Shown here piece by piece: positions 1 through 7,669 of a stretch of 60,956 nucleotides of DNA. The translations under genes were made by a program, and so were the position numbers. The notes beneath the pieces were generated by a model that made no database searches, had not been told where the DNA came from, and saw only the letters and a list, made by a program, of their open reading frames with translations. Each line of letters starts with the position of its first letter. Position 1 is the stretch's first letter. Source of the DNA: JBLHOS01 sp047623825 (GTDB lineage Bacteria; Pseudomonadota; Alphaproteobacteria; Rhodobacterales; Rhodobacteraceae); NCBI GenBank assembly GCA_047623825.1, contig JBLHOS010000006.1:1-60956 (forward strand). Direction: 5' to 3'.

Positions 1-397
1 CTTGTCCGTGTCTACGGCAAGCCATCCTGCATCGTCAGTGATAACGACAGAGTTCACCAGCTGTGCGATCCTGAAGTGGGCTGGCGATAACGACGTTGAT
101 TGGCATTACATTGATCCGGGCAAACCAGAGCAGAATGGCTTCATCGAGTTTTTCAACGGCAGCCTTCGAGACGAGCTGCTGAATGAGGAGATCTTCGATA
201 CGTTAGATGACGCCCGCCGCAAACTGGCCCTTTGGCGATACGATTACAACAACGTCAGACCGCACTCATCTCTGGGCAACCAAACACCTGCAGAAGCGCG
301 CCGAGCGCTTGAGCAATTTGAGGGCCCCGCGCACGACGCGCTTGCCCAAACTGACCACGAAGAATATGAAAACCAGACCCGCGGACTCTCGTTATAA
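1..397 (+). pseudogene. IS3-family transposase (OrfB) C-terminal fragment, frameshifted
   Basis: This is the C-terminal part of the DDE integrase-fold transposase of an IS3-family element; its 5' part lies outside the window. Bases 1-45 encode YGKPSCIVSDN, which contains the second catalytic Asp. The usual continuation (TEFTSCAILKWA, then WHYIDPGKPEQNGFIEFFNGSLRDE with the catalytic Glu) lies in another frame from base 47. A normal copy would read DNGTEFTS here, so about two bases are missing near position 46. This is not the programmed frameshift of IS3 elements, which lies between orfA and orfB, so the copy is dead. It ends with TAA at 395-397, just inside the element's right terminus. Confidence 0.85.
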
Positions 398-398
398 A

Positions 399-423
399 TG
401 AGGGAGCCTCGGGGGGCAGGTCA
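399..423. repeat. Right terminal end of the IS3-family element
   Basis: Read outside-in (reverse complement) the end begins TGACCTGCCCCCCGAGG, the kind of terminus seen at many IS3-family elements. It starts just after the transposase stop. IS66 coding sequence resumes at 424, so this marks the point where the IS3 element landed inside the IS66 transposase gene. The left end is outside the window, so the inverted-repeat partner cannot be checked. Confidence 0.65.
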
Positions 424-866
424 GTTGCCTTGAGATAGGCGTAGGGCTCGACGCCGTTGAGCTTGCAGGTCTCGATGAGCGACACGATACGGGCCCAGGT
501 TCGGCCACCTTCGTCATGGCCCGCGAACAGCGCGTTCTTGCGGTTAAGGGCGATGGGGCGAATGGCGCGTTCGACAATGTTGCTGTCCATTTCGACAGTG
601 CCGTCTTCAAGAGACAGCTTTAGGCGGCCCATATATTTAGCAATATAGCTGAGCTTCTCGCCAAGACGCGATTTTGCGGAGATGCGAAATCGTTGGGTTT
701 TGAGCCAGACCTCCAAGTCATCCACCAACGGCTTGGCTCACTCCTGTCGTGCGGCCTTGCGCTGTTCAGCCGATTGTCTCCTGATAGCCTCGTCGATCTT
801 GTAGAACTTCGCGATACGCTTGAGCCCTTCACCGGCAATGGGCGAGGCATCGCGGTCATAGACACT
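424..866 (-). pseudogene. IS66-family transposase (TnpC) fragment, interrupted and with an internal stop
   Basis: The minus strand encodes the central to C-terminal part of an IS66 TnpC transposase. Recognisable blocks are ASPIAGEGLKRIAKFYKIDEA, PLVDDLEVWLKTQRFRISAKS and, near the end, MDSNIVERAIRPIALNRKNA with AGHDEGGRTWARI. The reading frame is kept throughout but an in-frame TGA at 738-740 cuts it between ARQE and AKPLVDD. The N-terminal half is missing, replaced at about 863-866 by another IS3 fragment. The C-terminus is lost after AYLKAT, where the other IS3 element inserted. It cannot make an active transposase. Confidence 0.85.
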
Positions 867-1070
867 GCCGTCGCAGAAAGCTTCCTTCAGCCGTTGAAAC
901 GGGAGCCCATCAGACGACGGACATATCTCGCACGCAACGCCGCAAGGCAGGACGTGTTCGATTACATTGAGATGTTCTACAACCCGACCCGCAAACACAC
1001 AAACAACGGCATGCTTCCGCCGGTTGACTATGAAATCAAACAAAGGAAAATCAAAAAGGCGGGCGCCTAG
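863..1070 (+). pseudogene. Second IS3-family transposase C-terminal fragment
   Basis: About 68 residues of an IS3-type integrase C-terminus: AESFLQPLKREPIRRRTY, then DVFDYIEMFYNPTRKH and a final PPVDYEIKQRK stretch. The E of AESF corresponds to the last catalytic acid of the DDE triad; everything upstream (both Asp residues) is missing. An open frame extends upstream to 693, but that part is antisense to the IS66 fragment and is not transposase. The sequence differs from the fragment at 1-397, so it is a different IS. It ends with TAG at 1068-1070. Confidence 0.8.
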
Positions 1071-1088
1071 GAAACTAGGGGCACCTCA
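1071..1088. repeat. Terminal end of the second IS3-family element
   Basis: Read from the outside (reverse complement) the end is TGAGGTGCCCCTAGTTTC, resembling the TGAGGTGCCCC termini of IS407-type IS3 elements. The last three bases (1086-1088) read TGA on the minus strand and form the stop codon of the adjacent LysR gene. No partner end or target duplication can be seen because the rest of the element is gone. Confidence 0.6.
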
Positions 1089-1961
1089 ATCAGTGCGATC
1101 CCAATCGAAGCTCTTGCAGAGATTTATGAAGTAGTCGACCTGCGGAGAATGGCGTCGCCCGCGTCGGGTCACCACCGAAATCGTTCGACTGGCAGAAGGT
1201 GAGACTAATGGTCGTTGGTGCAGTTCGGGATGTCGCACCAAGCTTTGTGGCATGATAGCACACCCGAGATCCGCCAGAACCATGGCCTGAATCCAGTTCT
1301 CATTTTCGCTTTCGAAACGAACGTCCATTGTCACGTCGAAGGTTTCGCTACTCTTGTGGAAGCCGTCAAGGTATTCGCAATTTATCCTTCTTAGGTAACG
1401 CTCGCCCTCTAGATCTGCTACGGCGACACTATCGAAGTTGCGAAACCGATGGTCCTTTGGAAAGGTAATCACGTAATTTTCTTCAAACAGCGGCAACGCC
1501 TCCAATTCATCCTGCATCTCCGGCAGGGCAAGGATCGCGACGTCGAGTTCTCCGTCCATTAGCTTTTCAACCAGTTCCCTCCCGGGGCCCTCGTGGATGA
1601 TCAGCCGAAGTTCCTGAGCATTTTTTGTGAAGGATTCAACCAAGCTGATAACGCTGTCGGGCGCGATCGTGCACATACATCCAAGGTCAAGCTTTGCATT
1701 TACCATGTTGAAAAAATCCAACGCCTCCTCTCGGGCGACTCTGGTGAGCGCAAGGGCTTGCTCCAGACGCGGGCGGACAACACGACCGAGTTCGGTCAGA
1801 TGCGTATTGCGCCCTTCGCGGCGAAACAGTGGCCCGCCGAGTTCCTCTTCCAACTTTTGAATCGCCCGGGTCAGTGCTGGCTGGGTCACGTTGCACATTT
1901 TTGCCGCTCGGGTGAAATTGAGCGTAGAGATGGTGGCGACGAAGTAACGGATCTGATGCAT
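1086..1961 (-). CDS. LysR-family transcriptional regulator
   Basis: A 291-residue LysR-type regulator. Residues 1-60 form the winged helix-turn-helix (MHQIRYF at the start, then FTRAAKMCNVTQPALTRAIQ and LEEELGGPLFRR), followed by a linker helix and a periplasmic-binding-protein-like effector domain from about residue 88. The ATG at 1959-1961 matches the family's usual start; a TTG 12 codons upstream is less likely. The effector is unknown. The gene lies downstream of, and on the same strand as, the flavin reductase and PEBP genes. The stop codon TGA at 1086-1088 belongs to the end of an insertion element, so the native C-terminus may have been changed by a few residues. Confidence 0.9.
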   Translation of the reverse strand: MHQIRYFVATISTLNFTRAAKMCNVTQPALTRAIQKLEEELGGPLFRREGRNTHLTELGRVVRPRLEQALALTRVAREEALDFFNMVNAKLDLGCMCTIAPDSVISLVESFTKNAQELRLIIHEGPGRELVEKLMDGELDVAILALPEMQDELEALPLFEENYVITFPKDHRFRNFDSVAVADLEGERYLRRINCEYLDGFHKSSETFDVTMDVRFESENENWIQAMVLADLGCAIMPQSLVRHPELHQRPLVSPSASRTISVVTRRGRRHSPQVDYFINLCKSFDWDRTD

Positions 1962-2168
1962 TTCCAACTGGCCGCATCCTCTGCTTTTAGGTTTCAATTT
2001 AAACTATAGCCGGAAGCGTCTCAATGCCCGCTCTGCCGCCGTTCAAGGCCAGATCCTATGTTGATCTTTTGTGCACGCGCCGCAAAAGTGGCCTCAGAGC
2101 CGCCTTTGACCGATGCTGCACAATCCACAGATATCTGCGAAATGCAGAAAACTGTTGTTAGATTGCGA

Positions 2169-2774
2169 TCAATCACTTGGTCTTTTTAGGCTGAACAGTT
2201 TTGTCACTCGCGCATAATCTCGATAGCCGAGACGCGCAAGGGGCTGGAATTTGGTGACATCAAAGATTCCGTCCACCAGATATTCGTCGCGCAGGTGGAT
2301 ACCCGTGACCTCCCCGAAGACGACAATGTTGGCCTCTCCGGGCAGGTCAACGATCTTTACCAGCTTGCACTCCATGCTAGCCGGAGCATTGGTCACACGG
2401 GAACACGCGATGGTTGTGCAGTCTTTGCGCACCAACCCTGCAAGATCAAACTCGTCCACGTCACGGGCGGCAGGCTTTGATGTTACATTCATGGCATCAC
2501 GCATCTCAAAGCCTACAACGTTGACGCAGAACACGCCCGTGTCGATGATGTTCCCTACTGTGTCTTTGCCGCGCATACGGTCCGCTTTGCTGGCGGTTGA
2601 AGCGAACATAACCTGTGGTGGTTCATATGAGACACCGTTGAAGAACGAATAGGGTGCCAGATTATCTGAACCATCCGCACCCCGCGTCGATATCCAGCCG
2701 ATAGGGCGCGGTGTGATCAATGCGTTAAACGGGTTGTGCGGCAGTCCATGCCCGTTTTGGGGTTCGTAAAACAT
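2169..2774 (-). CDS. Flavin reductase family protein (FMN-binding split barrel)
   Basis: A 201-residue protein of the flavin reductase-like FMN-binding split-barrel family. Typical blocks are the N-terminal NPFNALITPRPIGWISTRG and NLAPYSFFNGVSYEPPQVMF, and a central NVVGFEMRDAMN. Members bind FMN and act as flavin reductases or as oxidoreductases of unknown substrate, in the cytoplasm. The ATG at 2772-2774 is preceded by AGGAA at good spacing; the TTG further upstream is not. It follows the PEBP gene by 58 bases on the same strand, so co-transcription is likely. No substrate can be assigned. Confidence 0.85.
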   Translation of the reverse strand: MFYEPQNGHGLPHNPFNALITPRPIGWISTRGADGSDNLAPYSFFNGVSYEPPQVMFASTASKADRMRGKDTVGNIIDTGVFCVNVVGFEMRDAMNVTSKPAARDVDEFDLAGLVRKDCTTIACSRVTNAPASMECKLVKIVDLPGEANIVVFGEVTGIHLRDEYLVDGIFDVTKFQPLARLGYRDYARVTKLFSLKRPSD

Positions 2775-2832
2775 GATCAAATTCCTGATTGGATTTGCCT
2801 GAACCAAAGGCGTTTGGAGCAGGCAAATAGTT

Positions 2833-3471
2833 TTATTCTGCCAGAATAGAACCCACGTCGCGGTTCATGCTGTAGGTGCCAATATGGGAGGCCCTTGCAA
2901 GTACGTGCCCTTCGATCGCTGCCAGTGCATCGGCACCTGTGAACGTGCCTTCAAAGTCGAGTTGTTCAACATCCAAGGCATACACTGTGAAGTGGTAGTG
3001 GTGCATGATGCTGTCGTTCCATGGCGGACACGGACCATCATAGCCGCCGTAGTCGCCGCCCATATCTGCGTCACCTGCAAACCAGTCGGTGTAGCTGTTG
3101 ATACCTGTCTGACCATAAGATCGCTGACCAGCTGTTTTACCACCTGGCGTCACACCAAGGCTGTCAGCACCTTCAGGGATTTCGCGCAGGGTTGCTGGGA
3201 TATTCACCAGAACCCAGTGATAGAAATCCACGCGTGGCAAGTCGGCAGGGACCGTTTTGCCCTCTTGGTTCACATCTTCGCCAGAGGACGGGACATCTGG
3301 GTCGTGCATGATGACCGCAAATGACTTTGTGTCTTCTGGAAAGTCAGACCAACTGATTGCGGGGTTAATATTGTCTGAGGTCTCAAAACGCCCTTCGGCT
3401 GGAATTTTGCCAAATGCGAATTTCTGGGGGACAGGCGCGCCATTCACCCAGCTTTTGAGTATGATTTTCAT
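2833..3471 (-). CDS. YbhB/YbcL (PEBP, Raf-kinase-inhibitor-like) family protein, cytoplasmic
   Basis: A 212-residue member of the phosphatidylethanolamine-binding-protein family. The family's ligand-pocket signatures are visible: the MHDPDVP motif around residue 55, DFYHWVLVNIP around residue 82, and DGPCPPWNDSIMHHYHFTVYALD near residue 150. There is no signal peptide, so it should be cytoplasmic. An AAGGAACA ribosome-binding site precedes the ATG. Bacterial members are poorly characterised and no substrate is proposed. It lies 44 bases downstream of a second, exported PEBP gene, and with the flavin reductase forms a probable operon. Confidence 0.9.
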   Translation of the reverse strand: MKIILKSWVNGAPVPQKFAFGKIPAEGRFETSDNINPAISWSDFPEDTKSFAVIMHDPDVPSSGEDVNQEGKTVPADLPRVDFYHWVLVNIPATLREIPEGADSLGVTPGGKTAGQRSYGQTGINSYTDWFAGDADMGGDYGGYDGPCPPWNDSIMHHYHFTVYALDVEQLDFEGTFTGADALAAIEGHVLARASHIGTYSMNRDVGSILAE

Positions 3472-3515
3472 AGAAGTGTTCCTTGTGGGTACTGGCCCGG
3501 GGCTAAGACGTTCGA

Positions 3516-4040
3516 TTAACGGTTGTAGACAGCGGTGATCGTCGAGGACGCGATGCTGTTGGCATTGACCATGAAGCCCGCCAAGGCGTTGCTGACCGAA
3601 TTGTCGATCTCCAGCGTGGTGCCTAAAGCGTGCACAGTGAACTCATAGCGGTGGACTTCACCGAGAGGAGGACATGCGCCGCCAAAGCCCGTCGCACCGT
3701 AATCATTGGTCAGTTGCACACCGTTCACGTCGCCGCCACCTGGCAGGGAAGTCACGTCAGCAGGAATGTTGAAGGCGAACCAGTGCCACCAGCCGGAACC
3801 TGTGGGCGCATCGGGGTCATAGACCGTGACGGCAAAACTTTCGGTGCCCTCGGGTGCGCCAGACCACTCCAGCGTAGGGGCAACATTGCCGCCCTCGCAG
3901 CCGAAGCCTTGGAAGACAAAATCACTGCTCAGTTGCTGACCCTCGGCTATGTCGGGGCTGGTCAGAGTAAAGCCATCTGCCATTGCAGGGGCAGCAAGTG
4001 TTGTAGCCATTACAGCGGCGAGAAAAACGTTGCGTGTCAT
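3516..4040 (-). CDS. YbhB/YbcL (PEBP) family protein, exported
   Basis: A 174-residue PEBP-family protein with a Sec signal peptide (MTRNVFLAAVMATTLAAPAMA, cleavage about residue 21). The mature part keeps the family pattern: APTLEWSGAPEGTESFAVTV, YDPDAPTGSGWWHWFAFNIP and a later GGACPPLGEVHRYEFTVHAL. The predicted location is the periplasm. The neighbouring PEBP protein without a signal peptide is only distantly similar, so the two are not a recent duplication. The gene is 102 bases downstream of an AraC-type regulator on the same strand. Confidence 0.9.
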   Translation of the reverse strand: MTRNVFLAAVMATTLAAPAMADGFTLTSPDIAEGQQLSSDFVFQGFGCEGGNVAPTLEWSGAPEGTESFAVTVYDPDAPTGSGWWHWFAFNIPADVTSLPGGGDVNGVQLTNDYGATGFGGACPPLGEVHRYEFTVHALGTTLEIDNSVSNALAGFMVNANSIASSTITAVYNR

Positions 4041-4142
4041 TGTGATAATCTCTTCTGGGATTGTTTGTTGTTGATGAGCCTAATGTAGCCATCACAACGC
4101 AGTGCCGCTTCCAGCTCCCAATCAAAAATTATCGAATTTCGA

Positions 4143-4925
4143 TCAACCTGCGGCCAAACGGATATCTTTTGGCTTAATCCCGAACCTTTTGCGAAACGCG
4201 TCGGAAAAATGCGACGGAGTTTTGAACCCACAATCTAGCGCGATCTCAGACACCTGAGCGTTGGTTGTTTGTAGCAAGATCAGCCCATGTTCCAGCCGGG
4301 CATGGAGCAAAATTCGGGCAAAGCCTTGCCCTGCCTTCGAAAGCCACCGTCGCATCGTCGCTTCGCTCATGGCAAAGTGTTCGGCGACTTCATCTGCCAT
4401 CCATGAGTGGCTTAGGTTGGTTTCAATCAGGCTACGGACCTGACTGATCGGATCGTCCTCTACCTGCGTGGGTAATTGCAACCCTTGCTCACGCAACCAT
4501 AACAGCGGTTCCAACAGTCGGTGATTGCGAATTGTTTCAGGTAAGGCATCATTATCCAAAGTGTCTTGGATCAAGCTCAAAATGCCTGATGGGTTATTCT
4601 CTGCGACGCGGACGATCTGGACACCATTGGCAGCATCCAACTTGGGTAGGTCAGAGAACACGCTGTTGATCAGGTCATGGGAGTAGCAAACGCCCAAAGC
4701 GCGATAATCACCCTCCATCACAGGGCGGTTTTCCATAGTCACCATAGACCCCGGTGGGAAGATCATCAGATCACCTTCTTCGCCCAGCATCTCGCCTTGC
4801 TTGGGGCTGAGAACGTATTTGCTGCCGCGTTGAATGAAGAAGAAAAACGTGAGGCGAAAGTAGAGTTCGGTGAACGTGGCTGTGGTGGCCTGCGTGATTT
4901 GAAATATGGAAACTTTACTATCCAC
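4143..4925 (-). CDS. AraC-family transcriptional regulator
   Basis: A 260-residue regulator with a C-terminal AraC-type double helix-turn-helix (from about residue 165; first helix MADEVAEHFAMSEATMRRWL, second near VSEIALDCGFKTPSHFSDAF and RKRFGIKPKDIR) and an N-terminal cupin-like sensing domain (GSKYVLSPKQGEMLGEEGDL). The GTG at 4923-4925 is the likely start because AAGGA lies eight bases before it. It stands first in the minus-strand block that includes both PEBP proteins and the flavin reductase, so it is the obvious candidate regulator. The inducer is unknown. Confidence 0.85.
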   Translation of the reverse strand: MDSKVSIFQITQATTATFTELYFRLTFFFFIQRGSKYVLSPKQGEMLGEEGDLMIFPPGSMVTMENRPVMEGDYRALGVCYSHDLINSVFSDLPKLDAANGVQIVRVAENNPSGILSLIQDTLDNDALPETIRNHRLLEPLLWLREQGLQLPTQVEDDPISQVRSLIETNLSHSWMADEVAEHFAMSEATMRRWLSKAGQGFARILLHARLEHGLILLQTTNAQVSEIALDCGFKTPSHFSDAFRKRFGIKPKDIRLAAG

Positions 4926-5203
4926 GAGACGTCCTTGGTTCTTTGGGCACAGTACTCATAGGCGCTGCGCACAATATTGTCAGGCCACTTTCGACAAGGT
5001 TGCTGCGCAGCATTTTGTTGGCTCGAACGTCGCTATACGGGGCGAAGTGTGCCTTAGCTGCAAGCGCGAAAAACAGAACGCGACCATGTTGGCATCAGCA
5101 CGGAGGGCGGAAACCAGACCTTTGCTGCGATTTGCATAGAGGTTCGCTGTGTTGCATCGATCAGTTGAGACCACCGGACAAAGTGAACTTTCGCAGAGTT
5201 CGG
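4926..5203. other. Gene-poor stretch upstream of the AraC gene
   Basis: No open reading frame here has coding character or a ribosome-binding site. The stretch holds the upstream region of the AraC regulator. The sequence around 5140-5175 (GTTGCATCGATCAGTTGAG) resembles the terminal region of an insertion element, but no partner end was found, so it is not called. Confidence 0.4.
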
Positions 5204-5352
5204 CATTGTTGCCCAAACCGCATCCTATAGGATTCACTGTATGAATCCAGTGCAGTAGTAGGCTGCGATGAGCATCTGGACACCGACGAAGTACAAGACC
5301 CGGAACTGGATTCATGCCGTGAATCCCCTCACGCAGCGATTTGTGCAACAAA
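5204..5352. mobile_element. MITE-like element with imperfect terminal inverted repeats
   Basis: A 149-base element with long imperfect inverted ends. The left end (5205-5250) reads ATTGTTGCCCAAACCGCA, then GGATTCACTGTATGAATCCAG. The right end, reverse-complemented (5352-5306), reads GTTTGTTGCACAAATCGC, then GGATTCACGGCATGAATCCAG. The inner 20 bases of the two arms match except for about three positions. The internal 55 bases have no coding potential. Small size, paired ends and absence of a transposase fit a MITE or a solo pair of ends from an IS5-like element. Family assignment is an inference from memory. Confidence 0.55.
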
Positions 5353-5397
5353 CCCCTGCGTAGTATGCACCAAACTTGATGAATTTTGGAGATTTAA

Positions 5398-5586
5398 ATG
5401 CTATTTTCAAATTGGAAGTTAAATACGGCATTTGAGGCAATATTCTGTCTTCTGTGTGCGGTTATATGTTTTCTTCTGGAGTACCAATCGATGTTTGCTC
5501 TGAGCATAATCTTCTTGTTTGCATTGGTACCCGTCCGAGCCTTCAGCGCTTATTTCACGAAAAATAGGGATGCGTCGAATGAATGA
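5398..5586 (+). CDS. Hypothetical small membrane protein (62 aa)
   Basis: A 62-residue ORF with two hydrophobic segments (about residues 11-27, AFEAIFCLLCAVICFLL, and 32-48, MFALSIIFLFALVPVRA) and a charged C-terminus. The ATG is preceded by GGAG seven bases upstream. The region is more AT-rich than its surroundings, suggesting acquired DNA. Nothing recognisable matches it, and no function is proposed. It lies just after the MITE-like element and overlaps the start of a second small ORF by eight bases. Confidence 0.4.
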   Translation: MLFSNWKLNTAFEAIFCLLCAVICFLLEYQSMFALSIIFLFALVPVRAFSAYFTKNRDASNE

Positions 5587-5791
5587 GTTTGTTGCTGTTA
5601 TTGAAGACGAAAACTGTGAGAGCGTCAAAAAATCTGCACTTTTCGCTACCATCTGGCTATCCGCACAATGTCGAGATCAGACGCAACAAGCTGGACAGGT
5701 TTACCAAGATTATCGGCGTCTGGCTTGCCGAAGATCGGGAATAGTCCAGCCAAACCATGCTCTGATATACGAAAAACGGTATGATGAGTGA
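5579..5791 (+). pseudogene. Doubtful small ORF, possibly frameshifted at an A6 tract
   Basis: A 70-codon frame starting at an ATG that overlaps the end of the preceding small ORF. It begins MNEFVAVIEDENCESVKK. Beyond the AAAAAA run at 5627-5632 the alternative frame reads more like protein (SLPSGYPHNVEIRRNKLD, then RFTKIIGVWLAEDRE, stop at 5742-5744) than the annotated frame, which is rich in Cys, Arg and Gln. This could be a small gene broken by one base, or chance. Not recognised. Confidence 0.2.
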
Positions 5792-6025
5792 GTGATGGAA
5801 AATCGCGAGCCTTTCAAAATTTGCTACACTGTGTTGATTAGTATCTTTGCGTAGATAGTCTCATTTAATTTCATGACAAAACTCCGACACCTCGAGAAAG
5901 ACAGAGAAGCCACAGGTTTCCCCTCGTTAGGCGCGATCCATAGCTAGATCATCCCCACGGCCACCGGGCGGCAAGAGTGGTTCCTATTGTTGAAAATCTC
6001 ATCAAACCAACGCAGGATGACGCGC
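5792..6025. other. Intergenic stretch with no recognised feature
   Basis: No gene, terminator or RNA structure was recognised between the small ORFs and the ACT-domain gene. The last bases carry the AGGA used as ribosome-binding site for the start at 6026. Confidence 0.4.
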
Positions 6026-6436
6026 ATGACCGGCGGGACAAATCTTAAGGAATTGTTGGGCTCGATGTCAGCAAGCCTCGTTGACGGCCTCTACGTCTTC
6101 GTCACCCGATCTGACAACGCATTGCCTGCTGGTTTGGTGCCCAGAATGATCTTTCAAGAGGCCGAAGGAACTACACTGATCGTTTTGGAATCTGACGCCA
6201 AGGCGCATCAGCTGGACTATGAATTTCCATGCCGGATGATCACGTTGAACATCCATTCCTCGCTTGAGGCCGTCGGCTTTATCGCGCGGATCGCGACAGA
6301 ACTGGCAAAGCACGACATGGGCGTGAACCCCGTCGCGGGGTTTTACCATGATCATTTATTTGTCCCAGATGGTCGTGAACATGACGCCATCGCCGTCCTC
6401 AATGATCTGGCGGCCAACAGCGAAAAGGGCGCGTAG
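6026..6436 (+). CDS. ACT domain-containing protein
   Basis: A 136-residue stand-alone ACT-domain protein (DUF2241-like two-ACT fold). Visible blocks are LYVFVTRSDNALPAGLVPRM, CRMITLNIHSSLEAVGFIAR and the C-terminal GVNPVAGFYHDHLFVPDGRE. Such proteins are thought to bind amino acids or other small ligands, but no ligand is known here. The start at 6026 (MTGGTNLKELL) is chosen because AGGA lies eight bases upstream; an ATG at 6017 and a TTG at 5987 are alternatives. It converges with tgt, 47 bases away. Confidence 0.8.
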   Translation: MTGGTNLKELLGSMSASLVDGLYVFVTRSDNALPAGLVPRMIFQEAEGTTLIVLESDAKAHQLDYEFPCRMITLNIHSSLEAVGFIARIATELAKHDMGVNPVAGFYHDHLFVPDGREHDAIAVLNDLAANSEKGA

Positions 6437-6483
6437 CAGGACTAAGCGCGAAACCAAGTTATACGCGCCACTGCCCTCAAATC

Positions 6484-7614
6484 TCAAATCTGCTCGATAT
6501 CGCCCTCGGCACGATTTGCGTGAAATGCCGCCTCAAACCCTGCGAAATCACCCACCGCAATTGCGTCGCGCATGCCGGCCATCAGCTCCTGATAATAATG
6601 CAGGTTATGCCATGTCAGCAGCATTGAGCTGATGATCTCTTGCGATCTGAACACGTGATGCAGATAGGCGCGCGAATAGTTGGAACAGGCGGGACACGTG
6701 CAGGCCTGATCCAGCGGGCGCGGATCATCGGCATGGCGCGCATTCTTGATGTTGACCACCCCGTGGCGCGTGAACACTTGACCTGTTCGACCCGACCGCG
6801 ACGGCAGCACACAATCCATCATGTCAACGCCGCGTTTGACGGCCCCCACGATGTCATCAGGTTTGCCGACACCCATCAAATAGCGTGGCTTATCGTGCGG
6901 CAACATATCAGGCGCGTAATCAAGGCAATCAAACATCGCCTCTTGTCCCTCACCCACAGCCAGACCGCCGATTGCATAGCCATCAAAACCAATATCACTT
7001 AACGCTTTGGCGCTTTCCTCTCGCAGGTCTTGCTCCAACCCGCCCTGCTGAATGCCAAACAGCGCATGGCCCGGTCGGTCGCCAAACGCATCGCGGGACC
7101 GCTCTGCCCAGCGCATCGACAACCGCATACTGTCGGCAATCCGTGCCCGGTCCGCAGGCAGCGCCGGGCATTCATCGAAACACATCACAATGTCTGATCC
7201 CAACAGCTTTTGGATCTCCATTGAGCGCTCAGGGCTGAGCATATGTTTGGAGCCATCGATATGGCTGCGAAACTTAACGCCCTCTTCGGTCAGCTTGCGC
7301 AGATCGGCCAAGCTCATCACCTGAAACCCGCCACTGTCGGTCAAAATTGGCCGCTCCCAGTTCATGAATTGGTGCAAACCACCCAAATTGGCAATTCGCT
7401 CAGCCGTGGGGCGCAGCATCAGATGATAGGTGTTGCCCAGCAAGATGTCAGCACCAGTGGCGCGCACATTTTCAGGCAGCATCGCCTTGACGGTGGCAGC
7501 AGTGCCCACGGGCATAAAGGCGGGCGTTCGGACCGCGCCACGCGGCGTGTCGATCACGCCCGCGCGGGCCGATCCATCCTGATGGGTCTTGGTAAACGAA
7601 ATGCGTGTTGTCAT
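6484..7614 (-). CDS. tgt: Queuine tRNA-ribosyltransferase
   Basis: A 376-residue tRNA-guanine transglycosylase, which exchanges the guanine at position 34 of His, Asp, Asn and Tyr tRNAs for preQ1. The start region MTTRISFTKTHQDGSARAGV is typical. Landmarks are FMPVGTAATVKAMLP, the catalytic-Asp region LTDSGGFQVMSL, the second Asp region GYAIGGLAVGEG, MDCVLPSRSGRTGQVFTRHG and the zinc site CTCPACSNYSRAYLHH. The ATG at 7612-7614 is used; upstream in-frame sequence does not look coding. The next enzyme of the pathway, queA, is in the same window at 26339-27394 but not linked. Confidence 0.97.
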   Translation of the reverse strand: MTTRISFTKTHQDGSARAGVIDTPRGAVRTPAFMPVGTAATVKAMLPENVRATGADILLGNTYHLMLRPTAERIANLGGLHQFMNWERPILTDSGGFQVMSLADLRKLTEEGVKFRSHIDGSKHMLSPERSMEIQKLLGSDIVMCFDECPALPADRARIADSMRLSMRWAERSRDAFGDRPGHALFGIQQGGLEQDLREESAKALSDIGFDGYAIGGLAVGEGQEAMFDCLDYAPDMLPHDKPRYLMGVGKPDDIVGAVKRGVDMMDCVLPSRSGRTGQVFTRHGVVNIKNARHADDPRPLDQACTCPACSNYSRAYLHHVFRSQEIISSMLLTWHNLHYYQELMAGMRDAIAVGDFAGFEAAFHANRAEGDIEQI

Positions 7615-7669
7615 GGCGTCCCGATAGAGCGTTTTTGCCCCAAAGGCAAAGCCCGCATTAACCGGGTTT

